In this document: piece after piece, positions 23,100-31,376 of the stretch
Layout: each line of letters opens with the position of its first letter
How positions within the stretch are numbered: position 1 is the stretch's first letter
NCBI GenBank assembly: GCA_001871685.1
Contig: MNVK01000044.1
Location: 1-32,337 of the forward strand
Source of the DNA: Nitrospirae bacterium CG1_02_44_142
GTDB lineage: Bacteria > Nitrospirota > Thermodesulfovibrionia > Thermodesulfovibrionales > UBA1546
Direction: 5' to 3'
DNA: 32,337 nucleotides
The notes under the pieces: model-generated
Told to the model about the DNA's origin: nothing
The model's input: only the letters and a program-made list of their open reading frames with translations
Database searches by the model: none
Position numbers and translations under genes: made by a program

Positions 23100-24293
23100 A
23101 TGAATAGGAAGATTTTATTAACAGGTTTACTTACTTTTTTTACCTTGGCTTTCATTCCTCTTGCCTATAGCGCGACTACAGTTTTTGGTCCAGAGGTTTA
23201 TACCCGCAGCACAGGAAAGCCGCAGAAGATAGTAAAGAGTTTTTCTGTAAATAAAGGTCAAGTCCCATTCGCCGTATCTATTAAGAATGGAGAAAGCAAA
23301 AGAGGGAAGGTTACAAGTGCTGTAATAGAGATAAACGGAGTTCAGGTGCTTGGACCTGAGGAATTTGATAAGCAGATTGATGAGATTAAACTGCCTATCA
23401 AACTGGATGAACAGAATAAAATTGCAGTAGAGGTAAGAGGTGAGCCAGGGACATATATTACCGTTACTATATTGGGGTCATCTATACCAGAGATATTAAC
23501 CTCTGCTGACCCTGATTATGTTAATCTAAACCAACCAACCACTGTTACAATCTCTGCCTTAATAGAGTCTAATTTAATTCCTTCCAGTATCAATCTGATA
23601 CAGTATGATGAGAAGTATAGGTTTGTTGCCAATTTGGGAATACTCTATGATGACGGGACACATGGGGATAGACAGGCAGGGGATAAAGACTTTGCCACAC
23701 AGACTATAATAAGTGAATCCTACCAGAAAATGCTTCATTACAGGGTATCGGCATTTTATAGCGAGACTTCTAAAAAGGTGCTGTCAGATTTTTTTAGTAT
23801 AAATGCAGCAAAGATACCTTCTATAACACAGACAATCTCTCCTCAAGGTGGCACAATAACCCTTGATGGATATGCATCTGTAACCTTTCCTGCTGGAGCA
23901 TTTAGTTCTAATACTACCGTCAAAGTGCAACTAACATCTTCCCCTCAAACACAGGCTGAATTTGCAGAGATACCAGGGGTATCTCATCTTCCTTATGAAA
24001 TCAGAATAAATTCAGGACTAATCCAACCTGCAACCTCATTTGAGGTAGTTTTTAATGTTCCCGACTCTTTTATTGGATCACTTCCTCAGAATCATGAGGT
24101 TCGTATATATGCCCAAATTCATGAACCACCCGATGCTCCGGAAATTTATGACCACTTCAGCGATGATTTCGTTTCTACATTTGATTCTATAACCAAAACT
24201 GTCCGTGCCACATTACCAGATGAGGCTTTTACAGACTTACGCCATCTGGATGGTACCTATGAAGCCATTATAATTGTTGGTACCTTTTATTAA
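23100..24293 (+). CDS. Exported multidomain surface protein with ZU5-like domain
   Basis: A 397-residue secreted protein. Signal peptide is about 1-23. The N-terminal beta domain starting FGPEVYTRSTGKPQKIVKSF is a type seen at the front of many repeat-rich bacterial exoproteins. Next comes a section with LGILYDDGTHGDRQAGDKDF, typical of the choice-of-anchor/PKD-like group, then a ZU5-like domain from about 245 (GGTITLDGYASVTFPAGAF). There is no enzyme motif, so a structural or adhesive role is likely. ATG 23100 is chosen for its GGAGG and for the signal peptide; the frame starts earlier at a TTG. Confidence 0.75.
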   Translation: MNRKILLTGLLTFFTLAFIPLAYSATTVFGPEVYTRSTGKPQKIVKSFSVNKGQVPFAVSIKNGESKRGKVTSAVIEINGVQVLGPEEFDKQIDEIKLPIKLDEQNKIAVEVRGEPGTYITVTILGSSIPEILTSADPDYVNLNQPTTVTISALIESNLIPSSINLIQYDEKYRFVANLGILYDDGTHGDRQAGDKDFATQTIISESYQKMLHYRVSAFYSETSKKVLSDFFSINAAKIPSITQTISPQGGTITLDGYASVTFPAGAFSSNTTVKVQLTSSPQTQAEFAEIPGVSHLPYEIRINSGLIQPATSFEVVFNVPDSFIGSLPQNHEVRIYAQIHEPPDAPEIYDHFSDDFVSTFDSITKTVRATLPDEAFTDLRHLDGTYEAIIIVGTFY

Positions 24294-24306
24294 GGGAGGA
24301 TAAATC

Positions 24307-25332
24307 ATGAACTACAATAAATTGACTGTGTACCTATTTATTCTCCTACTAGCATTTGTCCATGGATTTGTTGGTTTTGCTTATGGTCAATCAGGATGCG
24401 AACAAGCCGATTGGGATTCACCTCTTGAAGTTGATTTAAATGTTCGTTCTTCGTTTAGTAATATCGAAAAACCAAAGCACTATGGTACAGATTATAGAGC
24501 AGCGGATGGATCCAATGTGCGTACAGTTGCAGATGGGACAATTATTGAGGTTGGTTTTGATTTTAAGCAAGGAATTAATCGTCTCGGACAAATGGGAAAG
24601 GGGTGGGGTAGATATGTAGTAATAAAACACGTAGATGGTTCGACCACACTCTATGCCCATCTTGTAACGAAGAGTACAGACCATCTCAGCATTGGGATGC
24701 CAATAACAAAAGGCGCTAAAATAGGAGAAGCAGACTCTACAGGCGGAGTGACAGGCCCCCATCTTCACCTTGAATATGCTCCAAATGGCAAGTGGAAGCA
24801 TAAATCATCACTCAGAGACCCCCACCCCTGTTTAGTCGGCTGCCCCGAACCCCCAGTTCCTCTCACCATCGCTGGTTCTGAAATAATAACAAGAAATAAT
24901 ACAGCGCAATATACTGCAAGTGGTTGTCCGAGTAATATTATATGGAGCGTGTCAGGTTCAGGCGCGACAATTAGTTCAACTGGATTGCTTACCGTTGGTT
25001 CTACAGCTTGCGGTTCGCTCACAATCACGGCAACTTGTCCAGCATGTGGAACTTCTGCTACACAATATGTGAGGGTTACGGATGCGGGGAAGTGGGGACC
25101 GCAAACCTTCTTCTATGTATATGACTATGCAACTTACTGGCAACATTTTTCTGACTGCACAACTTGCACGTTCATTCGAGGGGATACCAGTTATATATGG
25201 TGGTATTGTGCTTGTGATTTAGGATGTCCCTCATCGTGTTTTGGTTCTCCACTACCAACTGAGCCTGAGTGTCTTCATATATCCTGCAAGTATCATGTAG
25301 CAGCAAATACTTCCCAGTGGGTGTGTCCTTAA
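24307..25332 (+). CDS. Exported M23 (LytM-type) peptidase with Ig-like and Cys-rich domains
   Basis: A 341-residue secreted protein. Signal peptide is about 1-27 (cleavage near AYG). The M23 metallopeptidase domain (50-170) has zinc ligands His58 and Asp62 (HYGTD), His118 in LYAHL, and PHLHLE with His152 and His154, so all catalytic residues are present; the likely substrate is peptidoglycan cross-links or a Gly-rich protein. Residues 183-257 resemble a bacterial Ig-like (BIG2) domain. The last 80 residues contain about 12 Cys and are unrecognised. It starts 13 nt after the preceding gene. Its TAA overlaps the next ATG (TAATG). Confidence 0.85.
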   Translation: MNYNKLTVYLFILLLAFVHGFVGFAYGQSGCEQADWDSPLEVDLNVRSSFSNIEKPKHYGTDYRAADGSNVRTVADGTIIEVGFDFKQGINRLGQMGKGWGRYVVIKHVDGSTTLYAHLVTKSTDHLSIGMPITKGAKIGEADSTGGVTGPHLHLEYAPNGKWKHKSSLRDPHPCLVGCPEPPVPLTIAGSEIITRNNTAQYTASGCPSNIIWSVSGSGATISSTGLLTVGSTACGSLTITATCPACGTSATQYVRVTDAGKWGPQTFFYVYDYATYWQHFSDCTTCTFIRGDTSYIWWYCACDLGCPSSCFGSPLPTEPECLHISCKYHVAANTSQWVCP

Positions 25333-25526
25333 TGGCTAAACTTAAGCAAATACAACAGATAACTCAATTTCTCTCAGCCTATCCCAAAGATGTAGTTGGA
25401 CTTGGCATAGAGGCATGGCGGACAGGTGAGATGCCAGTCAAGGAAGATTCAAGATTCAAGATTCAAGATTTAAGATTCAATAGAGGGAATGGTGTCAAAT
25501 GTCCCTCTTGCTCAAAATTACAATGA
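25332..25526 (+). CDS. Short unknown ORF, C-terminus built from repeat DNA
   Basis: A 64-residue ORF coupled to the peptidase gene by a TAATG overlap. Residues 1-38 (MAKLKQIQQITQFLSAYPKD and on) look like ordinary soluble protein and are not recognised. Residues from about 39 (DSRFKIQDLRFN) are encoded by a five-unit heptamer array, after which CPSC appears. The likeliest reading is a gene whose original 3' end was replaced or disrupted by the array; it may be non-functional. Confidence 0.45.
   Translation: MAKLKQIQQITQFLSAYPKDVVGLGIEAWRTGEMPVKEDSRFKIQDLRFNRGNGVKCPSCSKLQ
25445..25479. repeat. Five-unit heptamer array (AGATTCA)
   Basis: AGATTCA three times, then AGATTTA and AGATTCA, make 35 nt with period 7. 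No inverted partner follows. The word matches the array in the rnfC-rnfD spacer, about 5 kb away. Confidence 0.75.
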
Positions 25527-25568
25527 ACTTACAGAAGAAGCAGGAATATAGAGAATACAAAATGCTGG

Positions 25569-25589
25569 ATTCCGCATCAAGTGCGGAAT
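25569..25589. repeat. Dispersed palindrome ATTCCGCA-TCAAG-TGCGGAAT
   Basis: A perfect 8-bp stem with a 5-nt loop in the leader of trpD, embedded in a familiar dispersed repeat (minus strand GTCATTCCGCACTTGATGCG). This repeat type is often mistranslated as CHSALDAESS in small false ORFs. Confidence 0.7.
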
Positions 25590-25620
25590 GACAGAAAAGA
25601 GAAGGAGATTTTAAAGCACC

Positions 25621-26631
25621 ATGATAAAAGAGGCGATTAATATCATTGTAAGCAGCATTAACCTCTCCGAGGCTGAGATGGCGGAGTGCATGAGAGAAAT
25701 CATGGAGGGGAAGGCAACAGACGCCCAGATAGGCGCATTCCTCACTGCCCTGCGCATCAAGGGCGAGACAGTTGATGAGATAACGGGCGCAGCGCGCATA
25801 ATGCGCGAAAAGGCAGCGACGATTAAAGCTCCCGAAGGCGTGCTTGACACCTGCGGCACAGGCGGCGATATGGCGCATACATTTAATATCTCAACAACAA
25901 CTGCAATAGTCGTTTCAGCGTGCGGAGCGCCTGTTGCAAAACACGGAAACCGCTCGGTCTCAAGCCAGTCCGGAAGCGCGGATGTCCTTGAGGCGCTCGG
26001 CGTTAAGATAGACCTTCCGCCGGAAAATGTTGAAAAATGCCTCTTTGAGACAGGATTCGGATTTCTGTTTGCGCCGCTGTTTCATCCTGCAATGAAATAT
26101 GCAATAGGCCCGAGGAGAGAAATGGGGTTAAGAACGATATTTAATATACTCGGCCCGCTGACAAATCCTGCCGGCGCAAAGAGACAGGTGCTTGGCGTGT
26201 TTGCGGGCAAACTTACAGAGCCGCTGGCCAGTGTTCTCGGAAATCTCGGCGCGCATGATGCAATGGTTGTGCACGGAGAAGACGGGCTTGATGAAATAAC
26301 CATTACTGACGGGACGCGGGTTTCAAGATACGCAAATAATGCAGTTGAGAACTTCTTTGTTTCGCCTGAGGATTTTGGCGTCAAAAGGGGCAAGCTCACA
26401 GACCTTGTCGGAGCTGACAAGGATGCTAATGCCCGCATAACAATTTCCATCCTCAACGGAGAAAATGGCCCCAAACGCGATGTGGTCCTCATGAATTCCT
26501 CTGCTGCGCTTGTTGTTGCAGGAAAGGCTAAAGATTTCAGAAGCGGAGCGGAAATAGCGGCAGAGGCACTTGATTCAGGAAAGGCTATGAAGAAGCTAAA
26601 AGAGATTAAAAAGGTTACGAATTTGTTGTAA
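25621..26631 (+). CDS. trpD: Anthranilate phosphoribosyltransferase
   Basis: A 336-residue enzyme joining anthranilate to PRPP, the second committed step of tryptophan synthesis. Motifs present are the PRPP loop DTCGTGGD, KHGNRSVSSQSGSADVLEALG, the anthranilate-site Arg region (GPRREMGLRTIFNILGPLTNP), and the metal-binding GLDEI. Length is normal. GGAG lies 13 nt before the ATG, rather far. It is on the plus strand and faces trpE-trpG, from which it is separated by proA and a UPF0158 gene, so it is transcribed apart from them. Confidence 0.97.
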   Translation: MIKEAINIIVSSINLSEAEMAECMREIMEGKATDAQIGAFLTALRIKGETVDEITGAARIMREKAATIKAPEGVLDTCGTGGDMAHTFNISTTTAIVVSACGAPVAKHGNRSVSSQSGSADVLEALGVKIDLPPENVEKCLFETGFGFLFAPLFHPAMKYAIGPRREMGLRTIFNILGPLTNPAGAKRQVLGVFAGKLTEPLASVLGNLGAHDAMVVHGEDGLDEITITDGTRVSRYANNAVENFFVSPEDFGVKRGKLTDLVGADKDANARITISILNGENGPKRDVVLMNSSAALVVAGKAKDFRSGAEIAAEALDSGKAMKKLKEIKKVTNLL

Positions 26632-26649
26632 GTGATTCAAAGGTTGCGG

Positions 26650-27171
26650 TTAGTGATAAGCCTGTTCCGGTTTTATGCCGATTGATTCAAGCCATTCTGC
26701 TATTGTCTTTTTCATTGCGCCTGCATTCAGCGCAAACCATTTCTTTCTGTGCTCCGGAAAATTGGAAAGCGCCTTCTTGAACTCGCTGAATGAGCTGGGG
26801 CTGTTGAGAGCGGCTGAGAGTTCATCGTGCGGCTTAAGTTCGTCAATCCCCTCCGTAAACCTTTTCATGAGAGCATATACCTCCTGCGACCCGCGCTCCG
26901 GGATTCTGACATATCTTTGTTTTTCAGAGAATATTCTTATTGCAAACTCCACTTCATCTTCAATCCACTCAGGCATGTCATACGCTTCAAGTAAGGATTC
27001 ATCAATAAGTTCATCGCCTTTGTAAAGACTGCTCTTTGCGCCTTCAAGCGCATCAACGGAGATTGTTTTAATCTCTCCTGTCTCAAGGTCCAGAAAGTAG
27101 TCAAATGCATCCCTTGACACGTCTTCCATTGCCTTCTGAATTTCATTGAAATCTATTTTTAAAAGTTTCAC
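26650..27171 (-). CDS. UPF0158 family protein
   Basis: A 173-residue soluble protein of UPF0158, function unknown. Family features visible are FDYFLDLETGEI near the start, RYVRIPERGSQEVYALMKRF in the middle, and a C-terminal AEWLESIGI. The start is the GTG at 27171, directly after and in frame with the TAG of proA; GGGAG lies just upstream inside the end of proA. It is the last gene of the trpE-trpG-proA unit. Confidence 0.85.
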   Translation of the reverse strand: MKLLKIDFNEIQKAMEDVSRDAFDYFLDLETGEIKTISVDALEGAKSSLYKGDELIDESLLEAYDMPEWIEDEVEFAIRIFSEKQRYVRIPERGSQEVYALMKRFTEGIDELKPHDELSAALNSPSSFSEFKKALSNFPEHRKKWFALNAGAMKKTIAEWLESIGIKPEQAYH

Positions 27172-28428
27172 CTACTCCCTAATCTGCCCGTCCCCAAGCA
27201 CTATAAACTTAGTGCATGTGAGTTCTTCAAGCCCCATCGGCCCCCTTGCATGAATCTTGTCAGTTGATATTCCTATCTCAGCGCCGAGGCCGAACTGATA
27301 CCCGTCATTCAATCTCGTTGACGCATTAACGAAAACAGCGGATGAATCAACCTCACGCAGGAAGCGCATCGCCTTCTCATAATTCTCTGTAACAATAGCG
27401 TCAGAATGCGCTGAGCTGTATTTTGCGATGTGCTCTATTGCTTCATCCATATCCTTGACAACCTTCACATTCAGAATAAGGTCCAGATACTCCATATAGA
27501 AATCATCTTCTCTTACGGCAGCGATGGATTTATCTATCTTTCTTGTCTCAGGACATCCCTTAAGGCTGACCTTTGCCGCTTTGAACCTCTTAATCATTGA
27601 TGGGAGAAATGCCTTTGCAACCTTCTTGTCAACAAGCATTGTCTCCATTGCATTGCAAGTGCCGGGCCTCTGGACTTTTGCATTAAAGCATATATCCTCA
27701 GCCATTTTAAGGTCAGCGGCCCTGTCAACAAAAATATGGCACACACCCTTATAATGTTTAAGCACCGGGATTCTTGAATTTGCCGTGACTGTTCTTATCA
27801 GCCCTTCGCCCCCCCGCGGGATTATGAGGTCAATAATCCCCTCAAGTTTAAGCATCTCCATCACTGCTTCTCTTTCAGGTATATCAATAAATGTTATTGC
27901 GTCTTCATCAAGCCCCGCTGTCTTTGCGGCATCTCTCAATATCTTTACAATCGCCTTGTTTGAATTTATCGCCTCAGAGCCTCCGCGCAGAATGACCGCA
28001 TTTCCTGCCTTTAAGCATAGGCTTGATGCATCTGCCGTTACATTAGGCCTTGATTCATATATGATTCCGATAACTCCGATAGGCACGCGCATCTTTCCGA
28101 CAACCATCCCATTGGGCCTCTCCCACATCCTTATCACTTCTCCAACAGGGTCTGGAAGCGCGGCAACCTCAATCAATCCCTGCGCCATCTCATTTATGCG
28201 CTCGTCATTCAGGGCCAGCCTGTCTATCATCGCCTTTGAAAGCCCTTTCTTCTCTGCAAAGGCAATGTCTTTTTTGTTTTCTTTTATAAGTTCTGCTTTG
28301 CGTTTTTTAAGCGCAGCCGCCATCTTTAAAAGCGCATTGTTCTTTTCTTTAGAAGACGCCTTTGCAAGCAGCCTGGCGCCCTCTTTGGCTGCCTTCGCCT
28401 TTTTCAGAACATAAGCCTTAATATCCAT
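27172..28428 (-). CDS. proA: Glutamate-5-semialdehyde dehydrogenase
   Basis: A 418-residue enzyme reducing gamma-glutamyl phosphate with NADPH in proline synthesis. The aldehyde dehydrogenase fold is clear: VPIGVIGIIYESRPNV, LRGGSEAINSN, the catalytic cysteine in QRPGTCNAMET, and C-terminal FGLGAEIGISTDKIHARGP. GGAGGA precedes the ATG. It sits 14 nt after trpG, an unusual pairing of proline and tryptophan genes. proB is not in the window. Confidence 0.97.
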   Translation of the reverse strand: MDIKAYVLKKAKAAKEGARLLAKASSKEKNNALLKMAAALKKRKAELIKENKKDIAFAEKKGLSKAMIDRLALNDERINEMAQGLIEVAALPDPVGEVIRMWERPNGMVVGKMRVPIGVIGIIYESRPNVTADASSLCLKAGNAVILRGGSEAINSNKAIVKILRDAAKTAGLDEDAITFIDIPEREAVMEMLKLEGIIDLIIPRGGEGLIRTVTANSRIPVLKHYKGVCHIFVDRAADLKMAEDICFNAKVQRPGTCNAMETMLVDKKVAKAFLPSMIKRFKAAKVSLKGCPETRKIDKSIAAVREDDFYMEYLDLILNVKVVKDMDEAIEHIAKYSSAHSDAIVTENYEKAMRFLREVDSSAVFVNASTRLNDGYQFGLGAEIGISTDKIHARGPMGLEELTCTKFIVLGDGQIRE

Positions 28429-28442
28429 CTTTCCTCCGGATT

Positions 28443-29012
28443 TTATATTCGCAATTTCAGGAAGTTTTTAAGAAGTGTTTTCCCGACTTTTGTAAGTATT
28501 GACTCAGGATGAAACTGCACGCCTTCAACAATAAACTCTTTATGCCTCACTCCCATTATTTCATCCTGCTCAGTCCATGCGGTAATCTCAAGGCAGTCAG
28601 GCAGGGTCTCTTTTTTAATTATCAGCGAATGATATCTTGTTGCCTCAAATGGATTCGGAAGCCCTTCATATATTGTCTTTCCGTCGTGATATATCATAGA
28701 CGTCTTGCCGTGCATGAGCCTCGGCGCCCTTATTATGTCTCCGCCGAATGCAGCGCCGATTGCCTGATGCCCAAGACATACGCCAAGAATAGGAATCTTG
28801 CCTGCAAAATGTTTTATGACATCAACAGAAACTCCTGCTTCTTTAGGAGTGCACGGCCCCGGAGAAATAACAATCCTTTCAGGTTTTAATTCTTCAATAT
28901 CTTTTATCGTAACCCTGTCATTCCTAAACACCTTTATATCCTCTCCAAGCTCTCCAAGATGCTGGACGAGGTTGTAGGTAAAGGAATCATAATTATCTAT
29001 CATCAATAGCAT
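28443..29012 (-). CDS. trpG: Anthranilate synthase component II (glutamine amidotransferase)
   Basis: A 189-residue class I amidotransferase that supplies ammonia to TrpE. The triad is visible: Cys79 in GVCLGHQ, His168 and Glu170 in GVQFHPES. The oxyanion strand [11 protein letters not shown] and N-terminal [14 protein letters not shown] are typical. It may also serve folate synthesis as PabA, as in several bacteria. The gap from trpE is 3 nt, so the two are probably translationally coupled. Confidence 0.97.
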   Translation of the reverse strand: MLLMIDNYDSFTYNLVQHLGELGEDIKVFRNDRVTIKDIEELKPERIVISPGPCTPKEAGVSVDVIKHFAGKIPILGVCLGHQAIGAAFGGDIIRAPRLMHGKTSMIYHDGKTIYEGLPNPFEATRYHSLIIKKETLPDCLEITAWTEQDEIMGVRHKEFIVEGVQFHPESILTKVGKTLLKNFLKLRI

Positions 29013-29015
29013 ACC

Positions 29016-30503
29016 TTAACCCAGCCCCTTCTCTGCCATCTCCACCGCCTTCATCATCCCCATAGCCTTATTCACTGTTTCAGTGTATTCCCTCTCTGGC
29101 ACTGAATCAGCTACTATCCCTGCGCCTGCCTGAACATAAACCTTCCCGTCTTTTATTATAAGCGTTCTTATCGTAATGCACGTATCCATATTCCCTGAAT
29201 AGCTGAAATATCCCACAGAGCCGGCATAAGGCCCTCTTTTAATCGGCTCAAGTTCATCTATAATCTCCATTGCCCGAACCTTTGGAGCGCCGCTCACAGT
29301 GCCTGCCGGAAAACAGGCCCGAAGCACATCAAAGGCATCAAGATTTTTCTCCAGCTTTCCTTCAACATTAGAAACCATATGCATCACATGGCTGTATCTT
29401 TCAACACCCATCAACTCTGTCACATTAACAGAACCTTTCTCGGAAACCCTGCCGACATCATTCCTTCCGAGGTCCACAAGCATTATATGCTCTGCCATCT
29501 CCTTCGGGTCTTTTTTAAGTTCCTCTTCCAGAGCCTTATCCTCTGCCTCTGTTTCACCCCTTTTCCTGGTGCCTGCGATTGGCCTGAGGACAACTTTTTC
29601 TCCTTCAAGCCGCACAAGTATCTCTGGAGATGAGCCGACAATCTCCGCGTCTCCCGTGTCAATGTAATACATGTAAGGTGAAGGATTAATCACACGAAGC
29701 GCACGGTAAACATCAAAAGGCTCAACATCAGATTTGCGCTCAAATCTCTGCGAGAGCACAACCTGAAATATGTCTCCGGCCGCAATATATTCTTTTGACT
29801 TAAGCACAGCCTCCTCAAAAGCCTCTTTCGTCTTAAAACTTGATGCGAATTTCTGTTGCTTAGTGTTTTTTGTTTTAACTTTTAACTTTAAACTTTTAAC
29901 TTTAAACTTTCTTAGCCTTTCTACTATGTCCTCTATCTTCTCCACTGCCTCTTTATACGCCTTTGCAGGGCTTTTTCCGTCTACATGGACATTAGAGACT
30001 ATCTTTATCTTCTGCTTAAGGCTGTCAAATATGAGCATTGTGTCAGCAAGCATAAAGAACATATCAGGCATATCAATGCCGGGTTTTTTGCTGTCTGGGA
30101 CACGCTCAAAGAACCTGACCATGTCATAGCCCATATATCCGACAAGCCCCCCTGAAAATCTCGGAAGCCCCGGGACAGCGACAGGCATGTAAAGAGCTAT
30201 CTCTTTTTTTAGCGCATCCACAGGGTCCTCTGCCTCAAATACAACCGGCTTCCTGCCTCTTTCTCTTATCTCTATCTTCTTCCCCTGCCCCTTTATAATC
30301 TTTGACGGATTAGTTCCGAGAAAGGAATATCTGGCCCATTTTTCTCCTCCGACAACACTCTCAAGCAGGAAGGAAGGGCTTTTGCCAATCTTCAAAAATG
30401 CAGAGACGGGAGTGTCAAAATCAGCGAGGACTTCCCTATAGACAGGGATGAGATTTCCCTTTCTGCATAGAGACTTAAACTCTTTAAGGTCAGGATACAG
30501 CAT
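29016..30503 (-). CDS. trpE: Anthranilate synthase component I
   Basis: A 495-residue chorismate-using subunit. The N-terminal regulatory domain carries LLES (46-49), the tryptophan feedback site. The chorismate-binding domain begins at GDIFQVVLSQRF and includes IAGTRKRG, DLGRNDVGRV, FPAGTVSGAPKVRAMEII and QAGAGIVADSVPE. Residues about 200-211 in the linker are encoded by a five-unit heptamer array and are Lys-rich. The ATG at 30503 fits the family; a TTG four codons upstream (30515) is possible because AAGGA lies close to it. No leader peptide or T-box was seen upstream; the spacer is mostly repeat arrays. Confidence 0.96.
   Translation of the reverse strand: MLYPDLKEFKSLCRKGNLIPVYREVLADFDTPVSAFLKIGKSPSFLLESVVGGEKWARYSFLGTNPSKIIKGQGKKIEIRERGRKPVVFEAEDPVDALKKEIALYMPVAVPGLPRFSGGLVGYMGYDMVRFFERVPDSKKPGIDMPDMFFMLADTMLIFDSLKQKIKIVSNVHVDGKSPAKAYKEAVEKIEDIVERLRKFKVKSLKLKVKTKNTKQQKFASSFKTKEAFEEAVLKSKEYIAAGDIFQVVLSQRFERKSDVEPFDVYRALRVINPSPYMYYIDTGDAEIVGSSPEILVRLEGEKVVLRPIAGTRKRGETEAEDKALEEELKKDPKEMAEHIMLVDLGRNDVGRVSEKGSVNVTELMGVERYSHVMHMVSNVEGKLEKNLDAFDVLRACFPAGTVSGAPKVRAMEIIDELEPIKRGPYAGSVGYFSYSGNMDTCITIRTLIIKDGKVYVQAGAGIVADSVPEREYTETVNKAMGMMKAVEMAEKGLG
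29873..29907. repeat. Five-unit heptamer array inside trpE
   Basis: TTTTAAC, TTTTAAC, TTTAAAC, TTTTAAC and TTTAAAC run end to end for 35 nt. They fall in the interdomain linker of TrpE and encode a Lys/Val/Leu-rich stretch. The word is closely related to the arrays just upstream of trpE. Confidence 0.8.
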
Positions 30504-30555
30504 ATTGACAAACAAGTCCTTTTTTCATTATTCTTGATAGTATACATTAGGAATC

Positions 30556-30657
30556 AGTTAGAAGTTAAGAGTTGGAAGTTAGAAGTTACAAGTTAAGAGT
30601 TCTTTAAATCTTTAATTTTTAGTTTCCAATTTTTAACTTTAAACTTATAATTCTTAA
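30556..30657. repeat. Head-to-head heptamer arrays upstream of trpE
   Basis: 30556-30604 reads as seven units starting AGTTAGA and AGTTAAG. 30609-30657 reads as seven units such as TTTTTAA, CTTTAAA and TTCTTAA. Both have period 7, with a 4-nt gap, and the words are approximately reverse complements. They fill the space between the trpE start and tRNA-Gly. Confidence 0.75.
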
Positions 30658-30670
30658 CTTTTCTTTTTAT

Positions 30671-30745
<75 letters not shown>

Positions 30746-30754
30746 TAAAAAGAC

Positions 30755-30825
30755 CGTAATGCGTAATGCGTTAAGCGTAGTGAGTAAAAAATACTCGTCA
30801 CGCATTACGGATTACGCATTACGTT
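30755..30825. repeat. Head-to-head heptamer arrays between tRNA-Gly and tRNA-Cys
   Basis: 30755-30789: CGTAATG, CGTAATG, CGTTAAG, CGTAGTG, AGTAAAA. 30791-30825: five units of the TTACGCA type. Each array is 35 nt with a 1-nt gap. The outer 32 nt of each arm are complementary at 26 positions, so the tRNA precursor could carry a long hairpin between the two tRNAs. Confidence 0.85.
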
Positions 30826-30828
30826 ATC

Positions 30829-30904
30829 GGCGGCGTACCCAAGTGGCTAAGGGGGAGGTCTGCAAAACCTTTATGCAGCGGTTCAAATCCGCTCGCCGCC
30901 TCCA
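30829..30904 (+). tRNA. tRNA-Cys (GCA anticodon)
   Basis: Acceptor GGCGGCG/CGCCGCC, discriminator T (the cysteine identity base U73) and encoded CCA. The anticodon loop CTGCAAA gives GCA. The T arm is GCGGT/ATCCGC around TTCAA. It begins 3 nt after a heptamer array. Confidence 0.94.
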
Positions 30905-30974
30905 GTTCTTTGCATTGCTCCCCTTAAATTATCACTTGAAATTTCTGGCTGAAGAAGGAAATAATACAAATACC

Positions 30975-31376
30975 ATGCGGGCTAAGATAACGCCATTTTG
31001 TCTGCTTCTGTGCATTGCGCTTTTATCTTCAGGCTGTGCAAGCATCCTGTTGGCAGGCGCAAGCGGCGGAGCCGCATACACATTAACAAATGTCGCATAT
31101 AAGACTATTAGTTTCCCAATTGAGCAGGTAGAAAATGCAGCGCATAGAGCTCTGAAAAAGATGGGGATAAAAGAGTCGGGGAAGAAAAAAATAGAAAACG
31201 GCGTAGAGATTTCAGCAACAACTGCTGAATTGAAGATTTATATAGAGCTTGAAAGGATTACAGCCAAGTCAACAAAGATTAGCGTAGATGCAAAAAAGGG
31301 GACATTTATTAAAGACAGGGCAACAGCGACAGAGATAATAGAGCAGACCGAAAGGATTCTGGAAGGAAGAAAGTGA
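30975..31376 (+). CDS. Small DUF3568-like lipoprotein
   Basis: A 133-residue lipoprotein. The signal ends at lipobox LSSGC (Cys21), followed by a Gly/Ala-rich hydrophobic stretch (ILLAGASGGAAYTLTNVAYKT) and an alpha/beta domain (PIEQVENAAHRALKKMGI; ITAKSTKISVDAKKGTF) typical of DUF3568, small envelope lipoproteins of unknown role. The ATG at 30975 is chosen for the signal peptide; the frame runs back through tRNA-Cys, which is not coding. The stop overlaps the hicA start. Confidence 0.8.
   Translation: MRAKITPFCLLLCIALLSSGCASILLAGASGGAAYTLTNVAYKTISFPIEQVENAAHRALKKMGIKESGKKKIENGVEISATTAELKIYIELERITAKSTKISVDAKKGTFIKDRATATEIIEQTERILEGRK

Noticed and set aside
25495-25878. Minus-strand ORF containing CHSALDAESS
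   Set aside because: This is the known false translation of a dispersed palindromic repeat, and most of it is antisense to trpD.
30504-30670. Possible trp leader peptide, attenuator or T-box before trpE
   Set aside because: No Trp-rich short ORF, no T-box AGGGTGG-like motif and no antiterminator pair were found; the spacer is filled by period-7 arrays.
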